Of a stretch of 64,000 nucleotides of DNA, positions 11,198 to 20,532 are shown in pieces; within the stretch, counting starts at the first letter, position 1, and the number at the start of each line of letters is the position of its first letter. The position numbers and the translations under genes are program-made. Location: the NCBI GenBank assembly GCA_016800925.1, contig JABCPU010000143.1, forward strand, positions 1 to 64,000. Reading direction: 5' to 3'. A model generated the notes under the pieces. It did not search any database. It saw nothing but the letters and a program-made list of their open reading frames with translations, and was not told where the DNA came from. This DNA is from Suillus spraguei (lineage: Eukaryota > Basidiomycota > Agaricomycetes > Boletales > Suillaceae).

Positions 11198-11967
11198 TGT
11201 TAAGACTGTACTCAAGGGTAGAAAGATCCGAAGGGCTTTTGGCCTCAGTTCGTACACTGTGCCCCTTTCTCGAGTAATGCCCCTTATTTCTGGGAGGAGT
11301 TATTCGTCCAAAGACCCAGAAGGGTTTGCGTGACGGATCCGGGTGTCCGAAGGTGTTGGATATGATACGTCCGAAGGTAATTCGGAACGTAAGGAGAGGA
11401 CAGAGATTAAGGCTAGTTTCGGAACGAGTTCCTAACTAGAAACTAATGGAGATGGACTATCCGAAGATAGAGTCGGAGGTATAGGCTATAGGAATCAATC
11501 CTAAGTCTCAGAAGGTGACTTTAAGCGGAGAGTGACTTAAGTCCGGAGGAGGCAGAATGAGTAGAATCTAAGATGATATTCGAACTAAGGTTCTACGGAG
11601 ATCTACAAGTGGTTTATATACAGTAAGTATCTAAGATGGATAATCAGCAAGTCCGGGACTGAGGGCTATGTACGAAGTGTAACGGAAGTCTATTAGTTAT
11701 TGCACAGCGGATCAGTAAGCATGAATCGGAAATGAGCACAGGAAACGGATCAGTAACACAGGACGGAAATATAAACAGCCGGAGTACCGGTAGTAGGAGA
11801 AATGACGAAAGGAGATAGACGCAGATGTTCACCAGGGAGTTAAGGTGCGAGAAGTGAGTACATTCGGATGGGTGGTCCGGACAGGATCTGTGGACCGGAC
11901 GGATATGGAAATGATCGGATCTGGACGGATATGATCGGATCTGAGATTAGAAGTATGGTATATGACA
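11198..11967 (-). repeat. 3' LTR of the chromovirus, 770 bp
   Basis: On the element's strand it runs from TGTCATATACC to CAGTCTTAACA (TG...CA ends). It is collinear with 18326-19067 plus 19842-19867, and with the solo LTR at 19068-19836 in reverse. Near its outer part it contains CGGATATG/GATCGGATCTG direct repeats. It truncates or abuts the 3' end of the gene at 8512-10979. Confidence 0.9.
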
Positions 11968-11970
11968 GTA

Positions 11971-11980
11971 TCCCCCCCTT
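11971..11980 (-). other. Polypurine tract of the chromovirus
   Basis: On the minus strand AAGGGGGGGA lies three bases from the start of the 3' LTR. This is the position where the plus-strand primer of a Ty3/gypsy element is expected. Confidence 0.75.
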
Positions 11981-12162
11981 AGGGCCAAACCCCTGAGGCA
12001 CAAGAAGCGTCGATCCAGATCGGACAAGATTAATGTGAGACGATGGGGAAGTTTGATGGTTGTAGTGCTGAGTCTGTAATCCAACAGATATACGGACGTC
12101 AGACGTCCGAAATGATTCCTACCCCCACTTCATATCCTTGTTAACAAAACTTGTCTCCTAAC

Positions 12163-13141
12163 ATGTCTGGAAAGAAATCCGATGCCCCTAAGTCTGCTGC
12201 TGACCTTGTGGTGGATCTGGAGCAACAACTGGCGGCTGCTAAGGCTGCAGCGGAAGCCGAGGCGGAACGGAAACGGAAAGAGGCGGAGGAGTTGAAGCAG
12301 ATTGAGTTGGCGGAGATCCGGAGGGAAATGGAGGAAAAGAGGCGGAGGGCACTGATTGAGGCTCGGGTGAGTGCTGTGGACTCTCCCAGATCCGGATATT
12401 AATGGATTGGCAAAGGCCAAGGCTGCTCCTGCATCTGGAGCAAAGGATGGGTACTGCTCTCGTTGCGTCACTAAGGGCCGGATGTGCCAGTGGGGTGATG
12501 CTGAGAAGAATGCCATGGTGAGTCGTCCGAAAAACTTTGGATCCGCTGATTTCGACGTTTCGTAGATTAAGTCCTGTGACGTCTGCCGGAAGGACAAGGC
12601 CACTTGCACTTGTCCTGGACGGCCCGGATTCGTTAAGGGGCCTAAGGGCCGGAAGAGGCAGCGTCCTGCTGGTACTCCGTCTCCGAAGGGCAAAGGCAAG
12701 CGCCGTCAGAGGAGTCCTACTCCGGATGTGGCGGACGCGGATGTCTTCTCTAATCCAGTCACTATCAAAGGTACGGATGAGGATTTTGTGGAGTACGATG
12801 ATCAGGCTTGGGTGGCCGCTGCTAATGGCATCATTGCTGAGTTGGCACGGACCAACGGACTTCTCCAAGATGGTATTGCGGCGGCGGAAGGGAGTCGGAT
12901 TGCCATGGAGCGGATGAGCTCCACCATGGAGGCCTTCCTCCAGCAACAGAGGGAATTCCAGGCCCTGCTCATCGAGGAAATCCGGACCGGATTTAGGCTT
13001 TCCGTTTCTGCCGGATCCGACAAGGATGGCGCTGGTGAGGAGATTGGGGAAGAGGTGGCGGATGAGAATGGAGGGGAGATGGCAGATGGGACTGGGGAGG
13101 AGACTGGGGGCGCCGGAGGTGAAATGGAGACTGGTGCTTAG
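12163..13141 (+). CDS. Antisense accessory gene in the chromovirus; coiled coil plus Zn2Cys6-like cluster
   Basis: Three exons (12163-12366, 12416-12517, 12566-13141) join across 49 and 48 bp GT-AG introns, both phase 0. They give 293 codons and a stop with no frame break. Residues 14-68 form an Ala/Glu/Lys/Arg-rich coiled coil. Cysteines at about 82, 85 and 92 and at 106, 109 and 116 give CX2CX6C-X13-CX2CX6C, the layout of a fungal Zn2Cys6 cluster, with the second intron falling in the linker. A Lys/Arg-rich stretch (possible nuclear signal) and an acidic Gly/Glu C-terminus follow. It is convergent with integrase, with stops about 57 bp apart. The surrounding gag-pol is broken while this gene is not. 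The role could be DNA-binding, Gag-like or regulatory, and none is proven. ATG 12163 was chosen because no upstream ATG is in frame. Confidence 0.75.
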
Positions 13142-13198
13142 TCCAGATCCGGATTTCCGCTACTGCCCTCAATGTACTTATATTTCGTTATGTACTCT

Positions 13199-14667
13199 TC
13201 AAGCAATGGGACCAGGCTTGTCCGGATATGCTGAGTGGAAATCCACTACGAGATCTGATGCATTTCCGAGTTCTGTGGCCAGTAGCCAGGAAGTTTCTTC
13301 GTCCGTTCCTTCGTATCCGGACCAACGGACGAGGTATAGAAGTTGGCAGTGGTGCCTACGACGGTCCAGTTTAGAGTCCAGGATTTCGGATATCTTGTAC
13401 TCTGGTTCTCCGTCGACTTCGACTGGTGGCGGAGGAGGTTGGATGCGATTGGGGATGGTGTTCGGAACTGCTGGCTCTAACTGCGAGACATGGAAAACAG
13501 GATGTACGGAATGCATAGAATCCGGAAGTCGGATGGCGAAAGAATGAGTACCCGGGCGGGATATAATTTCGAATGGTCCCAAATTCTTCTCCGAAAGTTT
13601 CTTCGATGGACGAGTGGAGCGGAAGTACTTGGCTTTGACGAAGACTTGTTCTCCAATCTGGAAGTCTGGAGCAGGCTGTCTTTTAGCATCCACGGGTCCT
13701 TGATAGCATTTCTGAGCTTCGGACATCTCATCTCGGAGGAACTGGTGAAGTTTGTTAAGGTCTAGGGCATATTCCTGGGCACGGATGGAGGATAGGTCGC
13801 GTTCCGGATGGATGGAAATGTTCGGATGATAACCTTTATTGGCGAAGAAAGGTGAAACTCCGGTAGTGGCACTTGGAGCATTATTGTATGCAAACTCTGC
13901 GAGGGGCAGCAGCTCAGACCAGTTGTCCTGCTGATAGTTGCAGTAGATCCGGAGGTACTGTTCCAGCATTTGGTTGGCACATTCGGTTTGTCCGTCTCCT
14001 TCGGGATGATATCCGGATGTGAAGTGTAGGACCATGTCCAATGCCTTTCCTAGGGAACGGAAGAAGTGGGATACGAACTCTGTTCCTCGATCCGAGGTTA
14101 CATGGGATGGGACTCCATGCTTAGAGAAGACATGGAGGAGAAATAGGCGGGCAGATCAGGGGAAGTAATGGTATCGTGGGTCGGGACGAATATGGCTTGC
14201 TTGGATAAACGATCTATGATGACGAGGATGGCTGTAAAGCCGGATGAGTCCGGAAGTTGTTCAATGAAATCCATAGAGATGGAATTCCATGGTTTTTCTG
14301 GGACGGGAAGTTGCTTGAGTAGACTGTAGGGCTTATGTCTCGGAACTTTGGCTCGGGCGCAGGATGTGCAGGATCTGACATACTCTTTGACAAAGGCTCG
14401 TACTCCGGGCCAGGTATAGTTGCGTCGGATGAGCTCGAGAGTACGATTCTGTCCGAAATGTCCGGATAGGGGGTGGTCATGGCAATTCCGGAGGATGTGA
14501 AGTCGTAGATCATTGGTATCCAGAATGTAGATGCGGTTGTCACAACAAAGGAATCCACCATCATCTATTGTCCATCTCGGATCCGAAGGAACCGGAAAAT
14601 GTGTTTGTGCAACGGGGTCATTAGGGAGTGCTATCAGAATGTCTTTCCGGAGGTGTTCGGTGTCCAT
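13199..14667 (-). pseudogene. Chromovirus integrase with HHCC finger and chromodomain
   Basis: The minus-strand reading shows an HHCC zinc-binding domain (HDHPLSGHFGQ, then SCTSC), the core SMDFIEQLP (Asp), TSDRGTEF (Asp) and YHPEGDGQTE (Glu), and the GPFEI/HPVFHVSQL region. It ends in a chromodomain containing YKISEILDSK, YLVRWSGYEG and ETSWLLATEL. The first block (to about 14140) and the second block (from about 14120) are in different frames. A one-base change near TATTTCTCC separates them, so the protein cannot be made intact from this copy. The chromodomain in such elements can direct integration to particular chromatin. A further frame change separates it from RNase H upstream. Confidence 0.9.
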
Positions 14668-14723
14668 AAGAACAGCTGCTCTAAGGACCGGAGTTGCTAA
14701 AATGGAAGCTCGTAGGGACGAAG

Positions 14724-16145
14724 CTAATTGTTCTGAAGCAAATATTGGACGGAGGTTGTGAGGGTTAATCTGAGCGTAGCCTTATCCCCCTCTTTAGGGT
14801 AGACGTCCCATCGTCTAGTGAGGGAATCTGGCTTGACTCCGAGTCTTCCAGGACGGTAACGGATAACGAGGTTGAACTGATGGAGGAACTCGGACCAGCG
14901 GGCCTGACGACGGGATAGCAGTTTGGTGGTAGAGAAATACTCAAGGTTCTTGTGGTCCGTGACAACATCTATAGGCTCGGACGAGCCTTCTAGGTAATGG
15001 CGCCAGGTTCGGAACGCAGCATAGATGGCTAGTAGTTCCTTATCATGGACATCATAGTTGAGTTCTGCACCGGACAGTGTCCGGGAGTAAAATGCCACCG
15101 GACGAAGTTCCGAGTCTGGGCACACAATGGATAGTATTCCAGCGATAGCATAATCCGAGGCATCAGTTTCCACAACTATAGGAACATTCGGAATCCAATG
15201 CGTTAGCACCGGAGCGGACGTGAAGCTTTCTTGAGTGCGTTAAATGATTTCCGGCATTCCTCGGAAAAGTCCCAAGTGACGCCCTTGCGAGTGAGTCGAG
15301 TAAGGGGAACCACGATATCCGAGTAGTTGAAGATGAAACGACGATAGAAGTTAGCGAATCCGAGGAAAGATTGGATGTCCTTGACTTTCCGAGGTTCTGG
15401 CCAGTCTATGATAGACTGGATCTTTTCGGACGACATTGTCAAGCCATCCGGAGATAGGAGGTAACCAAGATATTCGACGGAGGATGAATGAAATTCGCAT
15501 TTCTCGGGTTTGGCATATAGTCGGTGTTTACGGAGACGTCGCAAAACTTCTCGACATGTTCCTTATGACTTGCAAGGTCTTGGGAATAGATAAGGATGTC
15601 ATCCAGATATACAACAACACATACGTCCAGCATATCGGAAATACGCTATTGACAAAGCGCTGGAAAGCTGCCGGAGCATTCGTGAGGCCTTCCGGCATCA
15701 CCAACCATTCATAGGAGCCATAGCGCGTACGGAAGGAAGTCTTCCACTCGTCTCCTTCTGTTATCCGGACGAGGTGATATGCAGATCGGAGATCAATTTT
15801 GGTATAAACTTTAGCGCGGCTCGGGGAGTCTAGTAGGTCGGCAATGAGGGGTAACGGATATCGGTCCTTCTTGGTGATGTGGTTAAGGCCGCGGAAATCC
15901 ACACAAAGGCGGAGGGATCCATCCTTCTTTTTGACAAATAGGACGGGGGCTCCGTGGGGAGAAGATGAGGAACGGAGGAGTCCGGACGAGATGTTTTCAT
16001 CAAGGAACTTCCGGAGGGCCTCAGCTCCACCGGAGAAAGAGAGTATATGGTTCCGAGGGCGGACTAGCCCCTTCTTCCAACTCAATCTTGAGATCGTAGG
16101 GTCGATGTGGGGGAAGTTGTCCGGCTTTGCCTTTGTCGAAGACAT
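14724..16145 (-). pseudogene. Chromovirus reverse transcriptase and RNase H
   Basis: RT landmarks are present in order: [38 protein letters not shown], the catalytic [10 protein letters not shown] near 15600, KPEKCEFH and [12 protein letters not shown]. RNase H follows with VVETDASDYAIAGILS and DKELLAIYAAF. The blocks sit in three different frames. Breaks lie near 16063 and 16020 (start of RT), near 15650, near 15545 and near 15210. The last is one T short in a run of three between AAAGC and CACGTC. Many breaks fall in short homopolymers, so assembly error cannot be ruled out for some, but five are unlikely all to be artefacts. Confidence 0.9.
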
Positions 16146-16985
16146 CCGCGAATTCGTGGTAATCGGAAGGGATTCTGGAGAGGTCTGGAGGATCGGATGA
16201 TACGGATGCGGATCGAAGGTTTACTTCGGAGGGACGGAGGTAGATGCTGAACTGAGTAGATCCTTCTAACTTGCAGGCACGGCAAAAGGCCACTGCGTTT
16301 ATCAACGATATGTTAGGGACTGGAGTACCAGCGGAGGGTTCGGATTTGGTCAGAGGCGGAGCCTCTGCCATGGATGGGGTGCTCTGAGGCGACGGAGATA
16401 TTGGAGGGGAGGAATCTTCCTTGGGTGGAATACCCGAAGGTAACAGAGGTGTCGGATTGGATTTTCCTGCCATGGACAGTGTGTCCGGAGGCAGCGGTGA
16501 TGCGGATGGGGTTAATGGCTCTCCCTGTTCAGTAGTTCGGAACTCGATGCTGCCCAATACCCAGTCAATCAACGGATTGTGTCGGGTGAGCCAGCTATAT
16601 CCGAGAACGATATAACATGAGGAATCCAAAGGGGTGACGTAGAACGTGTCGGAAGTGATTACACCGGAGGAGAATCGGACGGATAAGTTTATGGCCTCGA
16701 CAATATTGTTATTGCATGTACCATCAAATAAATGGAGTGGAAGCGGAGGAATCTGATAGGTAGGAATTTTATGTTTTCGGACGAAATCAGTGTCTATGAA
16801 GCAGTGGGAGGAACCACAGTCTATGAGGGCCGGAAAGTCAGATATATTGGAGAAAGATGGAAGAGAGACATATGGACACAGAGAGTTCGGATCAGGAAGA
16901 GTTACAGCGTTGAGTCGTAGTTCCATTGCACGGGTTGGGCCAATGCGACCCTCATCCCGTACGGAGTCAGGAGGGTCGCGGACTA
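16021..16985 (-). CDS. Chromovirus protease and linker (start of pol)
   Basis: After the gag stop the -1 frame is open. It reads through [14 protein letters not shown] into a retropepsin-like domain with the active-site motif [13 protein letters not shown] and the later [10 protein letters not shown] Pro/Ser-rich linker leads to the RT domain, reached by frame changes near 16063 and 16020. Expression would depend on frameshifting at the slippery site at 16986-16992. In this copy the reading ends at 16021. Confidence 0.8.
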
Positions 16986-18275
16986 ATTTTTTGCCTCATC
17001 CGAGGCTTCCGGTTCCGTTTCCGGAGTGAGCACAGTGGCGCGGCCTTTGGCAGCGCGCAAAGTGGATTTGGTGCATTCCCGGGCAGTGTGACCAGGTCCG
17101 CCGCAGAACATACAGAGCTTTTTGTCAAAACGTCTCTGACGCTCCTGGGTGGTTAGCTTTCCGTCTGTACCAACAACACTAGGGAGATCCGAAACTTTCG
17201 GGGTAGAGGATGTTGTGGAGTATGTGGGTTTATTGAATCTGGGCGTATCGGATCCGGATGAGTTGGAGTTCGTCCGGTCGGATGTTGACTGCCTGGGAGG
17301 ATTGGAAGAGGTGGTTCTACTCTCTCGGGTGACTTCGCCCCTCCGTTCCCAGTAATGGGCGTCGATGGTCTGGGCGAGAGTCTTGAACTCCGAAAGGGTA
17401 GTGGGCTTACCCATGCGACTAATCTCATCTTTGATTCGAGCCGGAAGTCCATTGTAGAATTGGCGTCATAGGGCTCCGTCTCCCCATTCGCGTACTTGGG
17501 AGGCAAGTCGCTGGAATTCTACAACGTACTTGTTGATGCGTTGTCCGTCACGCATGTGGAGTTGTTCTAACTGCATCTCTGCGTCTCCAGAGGGATCATG
17601 TGGTCCGAAATTGGTTTGGAGCTCGAGCATGAACTCGGAGTAGTCATCCATCCAGTCCGGATGGTCGCTATATCCGTCCGAAAGGAGGTCTGGTTCAAAC
17701 CACTTGAGAGCCATACCCTTAAGGTAGGATTGGGCGAAATTGACTTTAGCGCGTCCGGAACGGAAAGCGCTAGGTTTGCTCTGGAAGTTGAGCTCACATT
17801 GGACGAAGAATGCCCGGAGCTTGCGAGGTTCGGACCCATCAAAGGTATCTGGCTCACGGACTTTGACTTTGCTATCATCCGAGGTGGGGGTGCGACGGCT
17901 ACTGCGAGCGAGGTGGTTAATGGCTACGGATAGTTGGGCTAGGACCCGGTCCTGAGGGTTTAGGTGGATTTTATCTTCTTCATCCTCCAGGTCCTCGTTG
18001 TCCAGATCATCAACTTCATCATCTGGTAGGTTACTGCGCAGCTCATCATCAAAGCGAATGGTCGGGCGCGAATTGGAGTCTGGGTTATCCGGGTTCCGAG
18101 TTGGTGTTATCGGATCCAGTCTGACTTGTCGGGCGGAGATACTTTGACCTATGTCGCTCATGCTTGCGCGGCGTTGAGAGAAACTGGTAAATGTTTGGAC
18201 GATGGGTGTGGGATCTCGTTGGATCGGACCAAGTCCGGCTCCTCGGAGTGTGTTCTGAGCTTTACGGGGAGGCAT
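16983..18275 (-). pseudogene. Chromovirus Gag with CCHC zinc knuckle, one premature stop
   Basis: Reading starts at ATG 18275 with MPPRKAQNTLRG and crosses the retrotransposon Gag fold (FDGSEPRKLRAFFVQCELNF, then FAQSYLKGMALKWFEP). After a Ser/Thr-rich stretch it ends with the nucleic-acid-binding knuckle CMFCGGPGHTARECTKS (CX2CX4HX4C). A single in-frame TGA at 17468-17466 interrupts GDGAL-(stop)-RQFYNGLPARI, where an Arg (CGA) would be the simplest ancestral codon. The frame is otherwise open to the stop at 16983. The start was chosen as the first ATG after the 5' LTR and short leader. Confidence 0.88.
16986..16992 (-). promoter_or_regulatory. Gag-pol -1 frameshift slippery heptamer (A AAA AAT) overlapping the gag stop
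   Basis: On the minus strand the gag frame ends GCA AAA AAT TAG. The heptamer A AAA AAT fits the X XXY YYZ rule for -1 frameshifting. Slipping back one base moves reading into the pol frame (next codons TTA GTC CGC GAC), which stays open into protease. I did not compute a downstream RNA structure. Confidence 0.65.
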
Positions 18276-18325
18276 GATATGGGATGGTTGCTAAGTTACT
18301 CGGAAAGGTTTGAGTTCGAATATAC

Positions 18326-19867
18326 TGTTAAGACTGTACTCAAGGGTAGAGAGATCCGAAGGGCTTTGGCCTCAGTTCGTACACTGTGCCCCTTTCTCAA
18401 GTAATGCCCTTTATTTCAGGGAGGAGTTATTCGTCCGAAGACCCGGAAGGGGTTGCGTGACGGATCCGGGTGTCCGAAGGTGTCGGATATAATACGCCGA
18501 AGGTAATTCGGAACGTAAGGAGAGGAAAGAGATTAAGGCTAGTTTCGGAACGAGTTCCTAACTAGAAACTAACGGAGATGGACTATCCGAAGATAGAGTC
18601 GGAGGTATGGACTATAGGAGTCAATCCTAAGTCTCGGAAGGTGACTTAAAGCAGAGAGTGGCTTAAGTCCGGAGGAGGCAGAATGAGTAGAATCTAAGAT
18701 GATATTCGAACTAAGGTTCTACGGAGATCTACAAGTGGTTTATATACAGTAAGTATCTAAGACGGATAATCAGCAAGTCCGGGACCGAGGGCTATGTACG
18801 AAGTGTAACGGAAGTCTATTAGTTATTGCACAGCGGATCAGTAAGCATGAATCGGAAATGAACACAGGAAACGGATCAGTAACACAGGACGGAAATATAA
18901 ACAGCCGGAGTACCGGTAGTAGGAGAAATGACGAAAGGAGATAGACGCAGATGTTCACCAGGGAGTTAAGGTGCGAGAAGTGAGTACATTCGGATGGGTG
19001 GTCCGGACAGGATCTGTGGACCGGACGGATATGGAAACGATCGGATCTGGACGGATATGATCGGATCTGTCATATACCATACTTCCAATCTCAGATCCGA
19101 TCATATCCATCCAGATCCGATCATTTCCATATCCGTCCGGTCCACAGATCCTGTCCGGACCACCCATCCGAATGTACTCACTTCTCGCACCTTAACTCCC
19201 TGGTGACCATCTGCGTCTATCTCCTTTCGTCATTTCTCCTACTACCGGTACTCCGGCTGTTTATATTTCCGTCCTGTGTTACTGATCCGTTTCCTGTGTT
19301 CATTTCCGATTCATGCTTACTGATCCGCTGTGCAATAACTAATAGACTTCCGTTACACTTCGTACATAGCCCTCGGTCCTGGACTTGCTGATTATCCGTC
19401 TTAGATGCTTACTGTATATAAACCACTTGTAGATCTCCGTAGAACCTTAGTTCGAATATCATCTTAGATTCTACTCATTCTGCCTCCTCCGGACTTAAGC
19501 CACTCTCCGCTTTAAGTCACCCTCCGAGACTTAGGATTGACTCCTATAGTCCATACCTCCGACTCTATCTTCGGATAGTCCATCTCCGTTAGTTTCTAGT
19601 TAGGAACTCGTTCCGAAACTAGCCTTAATCTCTTTCCTCTCCTTACGTTCCGAATTACCTTCGGACGTATTGTATCCGACACCTTCGGACACCCGGATCC
19701 GTCACGCAACCCCTTCCGGGTCTTCGGACGAATAACTCCTCCCTGAAATAAAGGGCATTACTCGAGAAAGGGGCACAGTGCACGAACTGAGGCCAAAGCC
19801 CTTCGGATCTCTCTACCCTTGAGTACAGTCTTAACAGGATCTGAGATTAGAAGTATGGTATATGACA
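18326..19867 (-). repeat. 5' LTR of the chromovirus, interrupted by a nested LTR
   Basis: Positions 18326-19067 plus 19842-19867 together rebuild a 768 bp copy of the LTR at 11198-11967. A solo LTR of the same family sits between the two pieces, flanked by GGATC on both sides (19063-19067 and 19837-19841). Confidence 0.9.
19068..19836 (+). mobile_element. Nested solo LTR (769 bp), same family, opposite orientation
   Basis: It runs TGTCATATACC...CAGTCTTAACA on the plus strand, opposite to the LTR it entered, with a perfect 5-bp target duplication GGATC. With the host LTR it forms an inverted repeat with arms of about 742 bp (18326-19067 and 19094-19836) and a 26-nt spacer. Open frames at 18955-19206 on the two strands mirror each other for this reason and are not genes. 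Confidence 0.92.
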
Positions 19868-19869
19868 GA

Positions 19870-20345
19870 TAGCAATAAAACTTGGGTACCAGAGAACGGC
19901 CCATTAAATACAAAATCTTGCTTTGACGCTTTACTCTTCAGGGTAAGTCAGCTTGAACATGGTGCAGAGCAGCGCAGTGAGGATAGAGGATCAGTGAGAC
20001 TCGGCCCGATTTACTCTTCAGGTAAGAACATAGTCCTGGAGATAGAGGATTTAGTGAGACTTGGCCCTTAATCCAGCGATGCCTTTGCAAGACTTGGTGA
20101 CATTGTGCCTTCAAACTTCATGATCAGCCAAAGTAGATAGCTTAATTTGCATTTCAATTGTGAAAAGACCTGCTCGTCGGGTGACGAAAGTACTAGCAGA
20201 GATAGAGGATCCGGTGAGACTCCGCCTGATTTACTCTTCAGGTAAGTCAGCCTGAACATGGTGCAGAGCAGCGCAGTGAAGATAGAGGATCCAGGGATCC
20301 AGTGAGACTCGGTCCGACTTGAATTTACTCTTCAGGTAAGAACAT
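19870..20345 (+). repeat. Interspersed short repeats with TTTACTCTTCAGGTAAG
   Basis: The word TTTACTCTTCAGG(G)TAAG occurs at about 19930, 20010, 20230 and 20324. GATAGAGGAT(C)...GTGAGACT(C/T)GG precedes the later copies. A 75-bp block containing AACATGGTGCAGAGCAGCGC is present at about 19950 and again at about 20250. This looks like an older tandem duplication. There is no coding content that I can support. Confidence 0.6.
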
Positions 20346-20532
20346 AGCCACCGACATTCTCAACTCTGAAGACAGGAATCTCACCAGCTGCGGACACGTA
20401 ATTATTGTTCTCTGGCTTGGAGCCTCAGTCGCTGCAGATATGCTTCGTCCTCGGTGGCCTTGGGAACTAAACGCTTTAAGTATTTTGTGTTTCTCCTTAG
20501 TAGTATTAGCACTGGCTGATTCATACCAGGTA

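Larger units (their letters stand above)
11198..19867 (-). mobile_element. Ty3/gypsy chromovirus (chromodomain integrase), minus strand, decayed
   Basis: Two related LTRs (11198-11967; and 18326-19067 plus 19842-19867) bracket gag, protease, RT, RNase H and integrase in gypsy order on the minus strand. The integrase carries a C-terminal chromodomain, which defines chromoviruses. A polypurine tract abuts the left (3') LTR. The LTRs differ by a few percent, so the insertion is not brand new. Pol contains several frame breaks and gag one stop, so this copy is not autonomous. The flanks (ACCAC on the left, GATAG on the right) show no target duplication. An antisense spliced gene at 12163-13141 lies between integrase and the 3' LTR. 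Confidence 0.93.

Noticed and set aside
12130..12946. Long minus-strand open frames opposite the antisense accessory gene
   Set aside because: They mirror the codon bias of the plus-strand spliced gene, lack motifs, and would overlap the cysteine-rich exons. They are shadows.
18955..19206. Two nearly identical 70-codon frames on opposite strands
   Set aside because: They are the two arms of the nested-LTR palindrome read in opposite directions, not genes.
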